NCBI RefSeq assembly: GCF_017916295.1
Contig: NZ_JAFMSS010000002.1
Location: forward strand, 124,001 to 188,000
Direction of reading: 5' to 3'
Length of the DNA: 64,000 bases
DNA from: Rubellimicrobium arenae
GTDB lineage: Bacteria; Pseudomonadota; Alphaproteobacteria; Rhodobacterales; Rhodobacteraceae
The position numbers and the translations under genes are program-made. Under the pieces are notes generated by a model. It was not told the origin of the DNA, did not search any database, and saw nothing but the letters and a program-made list of their open reading frames with translations. This document shows positions 52,973-61,930 of this stretch, piece by piece. Position 1 is the stretch's first letter; every line of letters begins with the position of its first letter.

Positions 52973-53036
52973 GAGCATGCTTGCCGTTCGCGCAGGGCTC
53001 ATGCTCACTAGCGGCAAGGCGGAACCGATAACCGCC
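52973..53036 (+). promoter_or_regulatory. Structured leader with interlaced helices before the APC permease
   Basis: Four strands occur in the order A-B-A'-B': GAGCATG (52973–52979), CTTGCCG (52980–52986), CATGCTC (53000–53006), CGGCAAG (53012–53018). Each pair matches seven of seven. Because they interleave they form either a pseudoknot or two mutually exclusive hairpins. A third stem, GGCGG/CCGCC (53018–53022 with 53032–53036), follows just before the ribosome site AGGGGAG. The geometry resembles a cis-acting RNA switch; no known riboswitch class was recognised. Confidence 0.45.
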
Positions 53037-53061
53037 GAAAAGGCAACAGGGGAGAACCACC

Positions 53062-54660
53062 TTGAGCGATTATTCGGACCACGACCGGCACGAGGACATC
53101 CAGCTCCTCCACGGCATGGGCTACGCGCAGGAGCTGGAGCGGTCGATGAGCCGCTTCTCGAACTTCGCGATCTCCTTTTCCATCATCTGCATCCTGTCGG
53201 GCGGCATCAACTCGCTGGGGCAGGCGACGGCGGGCGCGGGCGGCGCGGCGATCGGGATCGGCTGGCCGCTGGGCTGCCTGATCTCGGGCGTCTTCGCGCT
53301 GGGCCTCGCGCAGATCTCGTCCGCCTATCCGACGGCGGGCGGGCTCTACCACTGGGGCTCGATCCTGGGCAACCGCTTCACCGGCTGGCTGTCGGCCTGG
53401 CTGAACCTCCTGGGGCTCGTGACGGTGCTGGGGGCCATCAACGTCGGCACATTCTACTTCTTCTTCGGCGCCTTCGGGACGACCTTCGGGCTCGAGGACA
53501 CGCTGGCCACGCGCGTGACCTTCGTGGCGGTCATCACCGCGGCGCAGGCGCTGGTGAACCATTTCGGCATCAAGCTCACGGCCAAGCTCACCGACTTCTC
53601 GGGCTACCTCATCCTCGTGACCGCGGCGCTTCTCACGCTGGCCTGCCTCTTCGCCGCCACCAGCTGGGACCTGAGCCGGCTCTGGACCTTCGCCAACTAC
53701 ACGGGCACCGAGGGCGCCAGCGCCGTCTGGCCCCAGACCACGGGCGGCCTGATGGCGTTCCTCCTGGGCCTGCTGCTGCCGATCTACACGATCACGGGCT
53801 ATGACGCGTCGGCCCACACCTCGGAGGAGACGATCAAGGCCTCGACCTCGGTGCCGCGGGGCATGGTCTCGGCGGTCCTGTGGTCGAGCCTTGCGGGCTG
53901 GGTCATGCTGTCGGCCTTCGTTCTCATGATCCCGAACATGGACGAGGCCGCCGCGCAGGGCTGGAACGTGTTCTTCTGGGCCATGGACAGCCAGATGAAC
54001 CCGGTCGTGCGGACCCTCCTCTACATCGCGATCTTCGTGTGCCAGTTCCTTTGCGGGCTCGCGACCGTGACCTCGGCGTCGCGGATGCTGTTCGCCTTTG
54101 CGCGGGACAACGGCGTGCCGCTGGCGTCCCGGCCCCTGGCCACCGTGAGCCCCGCGCACCGCACCCCGGTCGCCTCGATCTGGACGGCCTCGATCCTGTC
54201 GGTGCTGTTCGTGTGGTTCACCTCGGCCATCACCATCGCCGGCACGCCCGCCTATTCGATCGTGGTGTCCTGCACCGTGATCTTCCTGTTCCTGAGCTTC
54301 GCGCTGCCCATCGTGCTGGGCCTGATCGCCATCGGCGGGCCGAAATGGCCGCGCATGGGGCCGTGGAACATGGGGATCGGCGCCTACAAGGTGGTCGCCG
54401 TCCTGGTGATCCTGGCCATGCTGCTGATCTTCTTCATCGGGGTGCAGCCGCCGAACGACTGGGCTCTGGAGATCACGCTTGGCTTCATCGTGCTGGCGCT
54501 GGTCATCTGGATGCTGGTCGAGAACCGACGCTTCAAGGGCCCGCCGATCGGCGACGAGATCGCGCGGCGGCAGGCGGCCATCGCGGCGGCCGAGGCGGTC
54601 GTGGGCGAGGCTTCGGCCAGCGGCGCCCCTGCCGGCCGCCCGGCCGGGCAGCGGGGCTGA
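53062..54660 (+). CDS. APC family amino acid permease (GABA permease-like)
   Basis: 532 residues, about twelve transmembrane helices, APC superfamily (amino acid/polyamine/organocation). Landmarks: NFAISFSIICILSGGINS, SAYPTAGGLYHWGSILG, GYDASAHTSEET and the C-terminal KGPPIGDE. Closest in style to yeast-type UGA4/GabP-like transporters of the eukaryote-like branch. The start is a TTG with AGGGGAG eight bases upstream; the next in-frame ATG is 18 codons later and would lose a conserved segment. Imports an amino acid, GABA or amine; substrate not predictable. Confidence 0.9.
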   Translation: MSDYSDHDRHEDIQLLHGMGYAQELERSMSRFSNFAISFSIICILSGGINSLGQATAGAGGAAIGIGWPLGCLISGVFALGLAQISSAYPTAGGLYHWGSILGNRFTGWLSAWLNLLGLVTVLGAINVGTFYFFFGAFGTTFGLEDTLATRVTFVAVITAAQALVNHFGIKLTAKLTDFSGYLILVTAALLTLACLFAATSWDLSRLWTFANYTGTEGASAVWPQTTGGLMAFLLGLLLPIYTITGYDASAHTSEETIKASTSVPRGMVSAVLWSSLAGWVMLSAFVLMIPNMDEAAAQGWNVFFWAMDSQMNPVVRTLLYIAIFVCQFLCGLATVTSASRMLFAFARDNGVPLASRPLATVSPAHRTPVASIWTASILSVLFVWFTSAITIAGTPAYSIVVSCTVIFLFLSFALPIVLGLIAIGGPKWPRMGPWNMGIGAYKVVAVLVILAMLLIFFIGVQPPNDWALEITLGFIVLALVIWMLVENRRFKGPPIGDEIARRQAAIAAAEAVVGEASASGAPAGRPAGQRG

Positions 54661-54679
54661 CCCCTAGCGGGCCGACCCA

Positions 54680-54701
54680 GGGCCGGGGCGATCCCCGGCC
54701 C
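54680..54701. terminator. Bidirectional hairpin between APC permease and methyltransferase
   Basis: GGGCCGGGG-CGAT-CCCCGGCCC, a perfect 9-bp stem with a tetraloop, fills the 48-base convergent gap. No U-run. Good candidate for a shared terminator. Confidence 0.65.
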
Positions 54702-54708
54702 GTGTCCG

Positions 54709-55515
54709 TCAGGCGCTGGCCCGGAAGGCCCAGGCCCGCGCCTTGAGGCGGATGGGCCCGCCCACCCCCGCGCCCAGATCGCTGGCCAGGCGGTTGCGCA
54801 GGCGGGCGCGGGCCTCGGAGGGCAGGCTGTCGCAGTAGCCGGGCGCCGGGCCCGCGCCCCCCAGGAACGGCTCCCAGAAGTCCTCGAAGGAGGCGAAGAC
54901 CGTCGGCACCTCGATGCCGAGGCTGACCACGTCCCGGAACCCCGCCCCGGAGACCAGGGCCGACAGGTCCCGGCGCGTGCAGAACGGGAAGCGCTGCCCC
55001 TCGGTCAGGGCCTGCGCGGCGGGGTCGATGGCCACGGCGGCCGTCCAGAAGGCGCGCAGGAACTCGAGGCCGCCGTCGGGATAATCCCAGACGTAAAAGG
55101 CCAGCGTTCCCCCGGGCCGCAGGATCTCCCTCCAGGCGGACAGGGCGGCGGGCCGGTCGGGCAGGAAGTTCAGGAGGAGCCCCGAGGCGACCACGTCCCG
55201 GCTGGCGGGGCCAAGCCCCGGCGCGGCCGCGTCGCCCACCCGGAGGTCCACCCTGTCCTCGGCCAGAGTCCGGCGCGCGCGGGCCACGAAGGGCTCGGAC
55301 CGGTCCAGGGCCACCAGGCTGCGGGGCCGCGCCTGGGCGGCGATCACGCCGGTCAGCGCCCCCGTGCCGCAGCCCAGCTCCAGCCAGTCGAGGCCGGGCG
55401 CCGGATCCAGCCAGTCCAGGAAGCGGGGCGCGATCTCGCGGCTCCAGCGGCCCATGTAGGTGTCGTAGCTCTGGCCCTGGGTCCAGGCGTCGAAGCGGGT
55501 CGAGGCAGTGGTCAT
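54709..55515 (-). CDS. Class I SAM-dependent methyltransferase
   Basis: 268 residues. Methyltransf_11/25 fold: motif I LDWLELGCGTGALTGVIAA, LVALDRSEPF, motif VASGLLLNFLPD, and REILRPGGTLAFYVWDYPDGG. Small-molecule methyltransferase of the UbiE/SmtA-like class; substrate unknown. A longer frame 14 codons up lacks support. Lies alone between the permease and carB; divergent from carB. Confidence 0.88.
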   Translation of the reverse strand: MTTASTRFDAWTQGQSYDTYMGRWSREIAPRFLDWLDPAPGLDWLELGCGTGALTGVIAAQARPRSLVALDRSEPFVARARRTLAEDRVDLRVGDAAAPGLGPASRDVVASGLLLNFLPDRPAALSAWREILRPGGTLAFYVWDYPDGGLEFLRAFWTAAVAIDPAAQALTEGQRFPFCTRRDLSALVSGAGFRDVVSLGIEVPTVFASFEDFWEPFLGGAGPAPGYCDSLPSEARARLRNRLASDLGAGVGGPIRLKARAWAFRASA

Positions 55516-55613
55516 GCACGTCGTCCCAGCCAGGGAGGGTGCGTGGCAGTATGTCACAACCGCTCCGGTCCGGGAACATCCGGTTTACCTTGGCGCAGGA
55601 CCCTCCCCCGGCC

Positions 55614-55641
55614 TTGCGGTCGGACGTCCCATGTCTATAAG
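55614..55641 (+). promoter_or_regulatory. Predicted sigma-70 promoter of carB
   Basis: -35 TTGCGG, 16-base spacer, -10 TATAAG. Transcription would begin about 25 bases before the ATG. A GCGCG-TCAATT-TGCGC imperfect dyad (55641–55656) lies at the start of the message and could be an operator. Confidence 0.5.
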
Positions 55642-55670
55642 CGCGTCAATTTGCGCGAAGGGTGGGGACA

Positions 55671-58600
55671 ATGCCGAAGCGGACCGACATCAAATCCATC
55701 ATGATCATCGGCGCGGGCCCCATCGTCATCGGGCAGGCCTGCGAGTTCGACTATTCCGGCGCACAGGCCTGCAAGGCGCTGCGCGAGGAAGGCTACCGGG
55801 TCGTCCTGGTGAACTCCAATCCCGCGACGATCATGACCGATCCGGGGCTGGCCGACGCCACCTACATCGAGCCCATCACCCCCGACGTCGTCGCCAAGAT
55901 CATCGAGAAGGAACGTCCCGACGCGCTGCTGCCCACCATGGGCGGGCAGACCGGGCTGAACACCTCCCTCGCGCTGGCCGACATGGGCGTGCTGGAGAAG
56001 TTCGGGGTGGAGCTGATCGGCGCCAACCGCGAGGCCATCGAGATGGCCGAGGACCGCAAGCTGTTCCGCGAGGCGATGGACCGCATCGGCCTGGAGAATC
56101 CCAAGGCCGAGATCATCACCGCGCCCAAGAACGCGGACGGCAAGCGTGACCTTTCCGCGGGCGTGGCCCTGGCCATGGACGCGCTGGAGCGCATCGGCCT
56201 GCCCGCCATCATCCGCCCCGCCTTCACGCTGGGCGGCACGGGGGGCGGCGTCGCCTACAACCGCGCCGAATACGAGCATTACTGCCGGACGGGGATGGAC
56301 GCCTCGCCGGTCGGGCAGATCCTGGTCGACGAGTCGCTGCTGGGCTGGAAGGAATACGAGATGGAGGTGGTCCGCGACCGCGCGGACAACGCCATCATCG
56401 TCTGCTCCATCGAGAACGTGGACCCGATGGGCGTCCACACCGGCGATTCGATCACCGTCGCCCCGGCGCTGACGCTGACCGACAAGGAATACCAGGAGAT
56501 GCGCAACGGCTCGATCGCCGTGCTGCGCGAGATCGGGGTGGAAACGGGCGGCTCGAACGTCCAGTGGGCCATCAACCCCGCGGACGGCCGCATGGTCGTG
56601 ATCGAGATGAACCCGCGGGTGTCGCGGTCGTCCGCGCTGGCGTCCAAGGCCACGGGCTTTCCGATCGCCAAGGTCGCGGCCAAGCTGGCGGTCGGCTATA
56701 CGCTCGACGAGCTCGACAACGACATCACCAAGGTCACGCCCGCCTCCTTCGAGCCGACCATCGACTATGTCGTGACCAAGATCCCGCGGTTCGCCTTCGA
56801 GAAGTTCCCCGGCGCCAAGCCCGAGCTGACCACCGCCATGAAGTCGGTGGGCGAGGTCATGGCCATCGGGCGGACCATTCACGAATCGCTCCAGAAGGCG
56901 CTGGCGTCGATGGAAACGGGGCTGACCGGCTTCGACGAGGTCGCCATCCCCGGCGCGCCCGAGAAGTCGGCGGTGGTCGCGGCGCTGACCAAGGCCACGC
57001 CGGACCGGCTGCGGACCATCGCGCAGGCGATGCGGCACGGGCTGTCCGACGACGAGATCAACGCCGCCACCAAGTACGACCCCTGGTTCCTGGCCCGCAT
57101 CCGCGAGATCATCGAGGCCGAGGCCCGCATCCGCAAGGACGGGCTGCCGGTGACCGAGGACGGGCTGCGGCGGCTCAAGATGATGGGCTTCACCGACGCG
57201 CGGCTCGCCAAGCTCACGGGCCGCGACGAAGGCCAGGTGCGGCGCGCCCGCGAACGGCTGGGCGTGCGGGCGGTGTTCAAGCGCATCGACACCTGCGGCG
57301 CCGAGTTCGAGGCGCAGACCCCCTACATGTATTCGACCTACGAAGTCCCCGCGATGGGCGAGGTCGAGGACGAGGCGCGCCCCTCGGAGGCCAAAAAGGT
57401 CGTCATCCTCGGCGGCGGACCCAACCGGATCGGCCAGGGGATCGAGTTCGACTACTGCTGCTGCCACGCCTGCTTTGCGCTGAGCGAGGCCGGCTACGAG
57501 ACCATCATGGTCAACTGCAACCCCGAGACGGTCAGCACCGACTACGACACCTCGGACCGGCTCTACTTCGAGCCCGTCACCTTCGAGCATGTCATGGAGA
57601 TCCTGCGGGTGGAGCGGGAGCGCGGCACGCTGCACGGCGTGATCGTGCAGTTCGGCGGCCAGACGCCGCTGAAGCTCGCCAATGCCTTGGAGGAAGCGGG
57701 CATCCCGATCCTGGGGACCACGCCGGACGCCATCGACCTTGCCGAGGACCGGGAGCGGTTCCAGCAGCTCGTGGAGCGGCTGGGCCTCAAGCAGCCGGTG
57801 AACGGCATCGCCTCCTCGCCCGAGCAGGCCTTCGCCATCGCCGAGAAGATCGGCTTTCCGCTGGTGATCCGCCCCTCCTACGTGCTGGGCGGCCGCGCCA
57901 TGGAGATCGTGCGCGACCAGGACCAGCTGGCCCGCTACATCCGCGAGGCGGTGAACGTGTCGGGCGACAGCCCGGTGCTGCTGGACAGCTACCTGTCGGG
58001 CGCGACCGAGGTGGACGTGGACGCGCTCTGCGACGGGACGCGGGTCCATGTCGCGGGCATCATGCAGCATATCGAGGAGGCCGGGGTCCATTCCGGCGAT
58101 TCGGCCTGCTGCCTGCCGCCGCACACCCTGGAGCCCGAGATCATCGAGGAGATCCGCACGCAGACCGAGGCGCTGGCCCTGGCGCTGCAGGTCGTGGGCC
58201 TGATGAACGTGCAGTTCGCGGTCAAGGACGGGGTGGTTTACCTTCTGGAGGTGAACCCGCGCGCCTCGCGCACGGTGCCCTTCGTGGCCAAGGCGACGGA
58301 CAGCGCCATCGCCTCGATCGCCGCGCGGCTGATGGCGGGGGAAACGCTCGACGCCTTCCCGCTGCGCGAGCCCTATCCGAACGCGAGCTACGACACGCCC
58401 CTGCCCTATGCCGACCCGATGACGCTGGCCGACCCGGCGATGCCGTGGTTCAGCGTCAAGGAGGCGGTGCTGCCCTTTGCCCGCTTCCCCGGCGTGGACA
58501 CGATCCTGGGGCCCGAGATGCGCTCCACCGGCGAGGTCATGGGCTGGGACCGGTCGTTCGAGCGGGCCTTCCTCAAGGCGCAGATGGGCGCGGGCGTGCA

Positions 58601-59000
58601 GCTGCCGCGCGAGGGGCGGGTCTTCGTGTCCGTCAAGGACGCCGACAAGGGCCCGGCCATGCGCGAGGCCTGCGAGGTGCTGTCCAGGCTGGGCTTCCAG
58701 ATCGTCGCCACGCGCGGCACGGGGTCGTGGCTGGAAGGGCACGGCATCCCCTGCGAGATCGTCAACAAGGTCTATGAGGGCGGGCTGACCATCGTGGACC
58801 GCCTCAAGGACGGGCACATCGCGCTGGTGATGAACACCACCGAGGGCACGCAGGCGGTGAGCGACAGCCGCGACATCCGCGCCGCGGCGCTGTCGGAGCG
58901 TATCCCCTACTTCACCACCGCGGCGGGCGCCCATGCGGCGGCGCTGGCGATCCGCGCCCGCGAAGAGGGCGAGGTCGGGGTCCGGGCGCTGCAGGCGTAA
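55671..59000 (+). CDS. carB: Carbamoyl-phosphate synthase large subunit
   Basis: 1109 residues. Two homologous ATP-grasp halves: IMIIGAGPIVIGQACEFDYSG and VVILGGGPNRIGQGIEFDY each open a half; PAFTLGGTGGGVAYN and PSYVLGGRAMEIV mark the ATP sites; the C-terminal MGS-like allosteric domain (FVSVKDADKGPAMREACEVL) is present. With CarA it makes carbamoyl phosphate for arginine and pyrimidines. AAGGGTGGGG precedes the ATG. carA is not in the window. Slightly longer than E. coli CarB (1073) owing to small inserts. Confidence 0.97.
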   Translation: MPKRTDIKSIMIIGAGPIVIGQACEFDYSGAQACKALREEGYRVVLVNSNPATIMTDPGLADATYIEPITPDVVAKIIEKERPDALLPTMGGQTGLNTSLALADMGVLEKFGVELIGANREAIEMAEDRKLFREAMDRIGLENPKAEIITAPKNADGKRDLSAGVALAMDALERIGLPAIIRPAFTLGGTGGGVAYNRAEYEHYCRTGMDASPVGQILVDESLLGWKEYEMEVVRDRADNAIIVCSIENVDPMGVHTGDSITVAPALTLTDKEYQEMRNGSIAVLREIGVETGGSNVQWAINPADGRMVVIEMNPRVSRSSALASKATGFPIAKVAAKLAVGYTLDELDNDITKVTPASFEPTIDYVVTKIPRFAFEKFPGAKPELTTAMKSVGEVMAIGRTIHESLQKALASMETGLTGFDEVAIPGAPEKSAVVAALTKATPDRLRTIAQAMRHGLSDDEINAATKYDPWFLARIREIIEAEARIRKDGLPVTEDGLRRLKMMGFTDARLAKLTGRDEGQVRRARERLGVRAVFKRIDTCGAEFEAQTPYMYSTYEVPAMGEVEDEARPSEAKKVVILGGGPNRIGQGIEFDYCCCHACFALSEAGYETIMVNCNPETVSTDYDTSDRLYFEPVTFEHVMEILRVERERGTLHGVIVQFGGQTPLKLANALEEAGIPILGTTPDAIDLAEDRERFQQLVERLGLKQPVNGIASSPEQAFAIAEKIGFPLVIRPSYVLGGRAMEIVRDQDQLARYIREAVNVSGDSPVLLDSYLSGATEVDVDALCDGTRVHVAGIMQHIEEAGVHSGDSACCLPPHTLEPEIIEEIRTQTEALALALQVVGLMNVQFAVKDGVVYLLEVNPRASRTVPFVAKATDSAIASIAARLMAGETLDAFPLREPYPNASYDTPLPYADPMTLADPAMPWFSVKEAVLPFARFPGVDTILGPEMRSTGEVMGWDRSFERAFLKAQMGAGVQLPREGRVFVSVKDADKGPAMREACEVLSRLGFQIVATRGTGSWLEGHGIPCEIVNKVYEGGLTIVDRLKDGHIALVMNTTEGTQAVSDSRDIRAAALSERIPYFTTAAGAHAAALAIRAREEGEVGVRALQA

Positions 59001-59032
59001 CGCGGCCCCAAGCCCCTCATCGACACAACAGG

Positions 59033-59056
59033 CGGGGCGGTCGCAGGGCCGCCCCG
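59033..59056 (+). terminator. Hairpin after carB
   Basis: CGGGGCGG / CCGCCCCG, an 8-bp perfect stem with an eight-base loop, then TTCG, 33 bases past the carB stop. Likely terminator, although a full U-run is lacking. Confidence 0.6.
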
Positions 59057-59098
59057 TTCGCCCGTTCACGGACCCCCTTGCCCCGGGAGTGCCCCGCC

Positions 59099-59680
59099 AT
59101 GGCCAAGCTGCACTTCAACTATTCGACCATGAACGCGGGGAAGAGCACGATCCTCCTCCAGGCGTCGTACAACTACAACGAACGCGGGATGGCGACCTAT
59201 CTGCTGACCGCGCGGTTGGACACGCGGGCGGGCCGGGGGCGCATCCGCAGCCGGATCGGCATCGAGGCGGAGGCCGACACCTACGGCCCCGAGGACGACC
59301 TGCAGGCGATGATCGCGGCGCGGCTGGCGGCGGGGCCCTGCGCCTGCGTCTTTGTCGACGAGGCGCAGTTCCTGGGCCCCGAGCAGGTCTGGCAGCTCGC
59401 GCGCGTCGTGGACGACCTGGGCGTGCCTGTCATGGCTTATGGGCTGCGGGTGGACTTCCGGGGGGAACTGTTCCCCGGCTCGGCCACGCTGCTCGCGCTG
59501 GCCGACGAGATGCGCGAGGTGCGGACCATCTGCCATTGCGGGCGCAAGGCGACGATGGTGGTGCGGCGCGATGCCCAGGGCCGCGCCTTCCGCGAGGGCC
59601 CGCAGGTCGAGATCGGCGGCAACGAACGCTACGAGTCGCTGTGCCGCCTGCATTACCGCGAGGCCGTCGGGGACCGCTGA
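59099..59680 (+). CDS. tdk: Thymidine kinase
   Basis: 193 residues, TK1-like. P-loop YSTMNAGKSTILL (11–17 NAGKST), DEAQFLGPEQV (Walker B/lid), GLRVDFRGELFPGS and a C-terminal zinc ribbon with CHCGRKA and the Cys near LCRLHYR. Phosphorylates thymidine for salvage. Start ATG with GGGAG upstream; an earlier ATG-like start is unlikely. Frame normal. Convergent with the hydroxyacid dehydrogenase. Confidence 0.95.
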   Translation: MAKLHFNYSTMNAGKSTILLQASYNYNERGMATYLLTARLDTRAGRGRIRSRIGIEAEADTYGPEDDLQAMIAARLAAGPCACVFVDEAQFLGPEQVWQLARVVDDLGVPVMAYGLRVDFRGELFPGSATLLALADEMREVRTICHCGRKATMVVRRDAQGRAFREGPQVEIGGNERYESLCRLHYREAVGDR

Positions 59681-59693
59681 GCCGGTCGGCGAC

Positions 59694-59715
59694 GGGGGAC
59701 CGCCGAGGGTCCCCC
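59694..59715. terminator. Bidirectional hairpin after tdk
   Basis: GGGGGACC / GGTCCCCC (8 bp) with a six-base loop in the 44-base gap of this convergent pair. No U-run on either side. Confidence 0.55.
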
Positions 59716-59724
59716 GGAGATGCG

Positions 59725-60684
59725 TCAGAGCGCGTTGGGCGGCCTGCGCCCTTCGGCGAAGGCCAGGAGGTTGTCGAGCGCCATCTGACCCATCGCCTCG
59801 CGCACGGTCTGGGTCGCGGTGCCGAGGTGGGGGAGCAGCACGGCGTTGTCGAGGGCGCGGAGGCGGGCGGGCACCTCGGGCTCGCGGGCATAGACGTCGA
59901 GGCCCGCGCCCCGGATGCGGCGGGTTTCGAGGGCGTCGATCAGTGCGTCCTCGTCCACCACGTCGCCGCGGGCGATGTTCACGAGGATCGCGGTGGGCTT
60001 CATCCGCTGGAACTCGGCCGCGCCGATCAGGCCCCGCGTCTCGGCCCCGCCGGGGACGGCGGTGACGACGATGTCGGACTGGCGCAGGAGGTCGTGGAGG
60101 TCAGGCACCTGCCGGGCGGGCAGGTCCACCGCCTTGGACGAGCGGTTGAAGTACAGGACCGGCATCCCGAAGCCGTGGTGGCAGCGCCGCGCGATGGCCT
60201 GCCCGATGCGGCCCATGCCGACGATGCCGACCGTCAGGCCGGTGACGTGGGTGCCCAGCATCTGCGTGGGCTCCCAGCCGGTCCACTGCCCGGCGCGGAG
60301 CATCCGCTCGCCTTCGCTGGCGCGGCGGCAGGTCATCAGGATCAGCATCAGCGCGATGTCGGCGGTGGCGTCGGTGACGGCGCCGGGCGTGTTGGTGACG
60401 GTGACCCCGGCGGCCTTGGCGGCGGCCACGTCGAGGTGGTTCACGCCCACGCCGAAGTTGGCGAGGATGCGGCAACGCACCGGGCCGCCCGCGAAGGATT
60501 CGGCGGTGAAGCGGTCGCCCAGCGTCGGCAGGATCGCGTCATAGTCGCGCAGCGCCCGGCTCGCCTCATCCGGCGAGAGGCCATGGTCGGCGTTGGCGAA
60601 GGTGGCGTCGAAGTGCTGCGCGGCGAAGGCCATGTTGGCCTCGGGCAGGCGGCGGGTGACGAGGAGCTTCAGGGGGAGCTTCAA
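59725..60684 (-). CDS. D-2-hydroxyacid dehydrogenase (glyoxylate/hydroxypyruvate reductase-like)
   Basis: 319 residues from a TTG start that overlaps the CsaA-like stop as TTGA. NAD(P) motif GIVGMGRIGQAIARRC, catalytic Arg in LVNIARGDVVDEDAL, Glu in YAREPEVPA and His in LLPHLGTAT. GyaR/GhrB-like enzymes reduce glyoxylate or hydroxypyruvate. Co-transcribed with proC and the CsaA-like gene. The TTG has GGAGG 12 bases upstream, rather far; translation is probably by coupling. Confidence 0.9.
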   Translation of the reverse strand: MKLPLKLLVTRRLPEANMAFAAQHFDATFANADHGLSPDEASRALRDYDAILPTLGDRFTAESFAGGPVRCRILANFGVGVNHLDVAAAKAAGVTVTNTPGAVTDATADIALMLILMTCRRASEGERMLRAGQWTGWEPTQMLGTHVTGLTVGIVGMGRIGQAIARRCHHGFGMPVLYFNRSSKAVDLPARQVPDLHDLLRQSDIVVTAVPGGAETRGLIGAAEFQRMKPTAILVNIARGDVVDEDALIDALETRRIRGAGLDVYAREPEVPARLRALDNAVLLPHLGTATQTVREAMGQMALDNLLAFAEGRRPPNAL

Positions 60685-61022
60685 TGGAGGCGCCCTCCGG
60701 TGGGGACCTCGAGGCCCGGCTGGACGAGGACGACGGCGCCGTTCTCGTCGGGGAGGCCCAGGACCAGCACCTCGGAGATGAACTTGCCGATCTGGCGAGG
60801 CGGGAAGTTCACGACCGCAAGGACCTGCTGGCCCACCAGCGTTTCGGGCGCGTAGTGGACGGTGATCTGCGCGGAGGAGCGTTTTTCCCCGATCTCGGGC
60901 CCGAAATCGATCCAGAGCTTGATCGCGGGCTTGCGCGCCTCCGGGTAGGGTTCCGCCCGGGTGATGCGGCCCACGCGGACGTCCACGCGCAGGAAGTCGT
61001 CGAAGGTGATGGGGTCGGTCAT
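60681..61022 (-). CDS. CsaA-like tRNA-binding domain protein
   Basis: 113 residues, a stand-alone tRNA-binding OB fold (ITFDDFLRVDVRVGRITRAE, KPAIKLWIDFGPEIGEKRSSAQITVHY, GQQVLAVVNFPPRQIGKFISEVLVLG). CsaA of Bacillus has chaperone and export-related activity; the domain is also the C-terminal part of MetG. Lies between proC and the hydroxyacid dehydrogenase with stop/start overlaps on both sides. Confidence 0.92.
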   Translation of the reverse strand: MTDPITFDDFLRVDVRVGRITRAEPYPEARKPAIKLWIDFGPEIGEKRSSAQITVHYAPETLVGQQVLAVVNFPPRQIGKFISEVLVLGLPDENGAVVLVQPGLEVPTGGRLH

Positions 61023-61825
61023 GCGCGGCCCAGCTCCTCGCTGCGGTGGGCGGCGGCACGGACGGTGCGGCGGACGAGGTCGGGGAGTTCCGCCATCAGG
61101 ACGCCAAGCCCGGCCTGCGTGGTGCCGTTGGGCGAGGTCACGTCGCGGCGAAGCTGGGCGGGGTCGGTGCCCGTCTCCTGCGCCAGCGCCCCCGCCCCGG
61201 CGACGGTGGCGCGGGCGAGCCGCAGCGACAGCTCGGGCGACAGGCCCTCGGCCTCGGCGGCGGCGGCCAGCGCCTCGATCAGGTGGAAGACATAGGCCGG
61301 GCCCGAGCCCGAGACGCCGGTCACTGCGTCCATCTGCGATTCGGAGTCGAGGCGCACGACCTCGCCCACGGCGGCCATCAGCGACTCCGCGAGGTCCATG
61401 TGCGCGGGCGTGGCCTGGGCGTTGCCGATCAGGGCGCTGATCCCGCGCCCGATGGCGGCGGGGGTGTTGGGCATCGCGCGGACGACGGGCGTGCCCGGGC
61501 CGAAGGCGGCCTCGAAGGCCGAAAGCGACGTCCCGGCGGCGATGGAAACCACGAGCGTCCGGCCCCCGCCCAGCGCGGTCATCGCAGGCAGCGCCGCGCC
61601 CATCATCTGCGGCTTGACGGCGACGAGGGCCACGGCGGGCGCCTCGGGCAAGGGGCCGTTCAGTGCTGCGCCGGTGGAGCGGAGCCAGTCGGAGGGCTGC
61701 GGCTCGATCACGTGGACGGCGGTGGGCGGCAGCCCCCCGGCCAGCCAGCCCCTGAGCAGCGCCGATCCCATCTTTCCGCAGCCCAGGAGCACGAGCCCCC
61801 GCGCCGCCACCTCGTCCAGTGCCAT
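61019..61825 (-). CDS. proC: Pyrroline-5-carboxylate reductase
   Basis: 268 residues. NAD(P) motif GLVLLGCGKMGSALLRGW (about 15–23), VVRAMPNTPAAIGRG, GEVVRLDSESQMDAVTGVSGSGPAYVF and ATVAGAGALAQETG / SPNGTTQAGL. Last step of proline synthesis. First gene of a three-gene unit (proC, CsaA-like, hydroxyacid dehydrogenase). ATGA overlap with the CsaA-like start. Normal length and motifs. Confidence 0.95.
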   Translation of the reverse strand: MALDEVAARGLVLLGCGKMGSALLRGWLAGGLPPTAVHVIEPQPSDWLRSTGAALNGPLPEAPAVALVAVKPQMMGAALPAMTALGGGRTLVVSIAAGTSLSAFEAAFGPGTPVVRAMPNTPAAIGRGISALIGNAQATPAHMDLAESLMAAVGEVVRLDSESQMDAVTGVSGSGPAYVFHLIEALAAAAEAEGLSPELSLRLARATVAGAGALAQETGTDPAQLRRDVTSPNGTTQAGLGVLMAELPDLVRRTVRAAAHRSEELGRA

Positions 61826-61930
61826 GTCAGTCCCCCGTTCCGGTCGGCGGGGACCCTAGGGGGCGGGGCGGACCGCTTCAAGCCGCCCCTCTCGGGCCGG
61901 GGCGACGCTGGGCTTGGCCCGGATACGAAA

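Noticed and set aside
55635..59069. 1144-residue minus-strand frame opposite carB
   Set aside because: Long antisense frame created by GC-rich third positions in carB; no promoter or ribosome site supports it.
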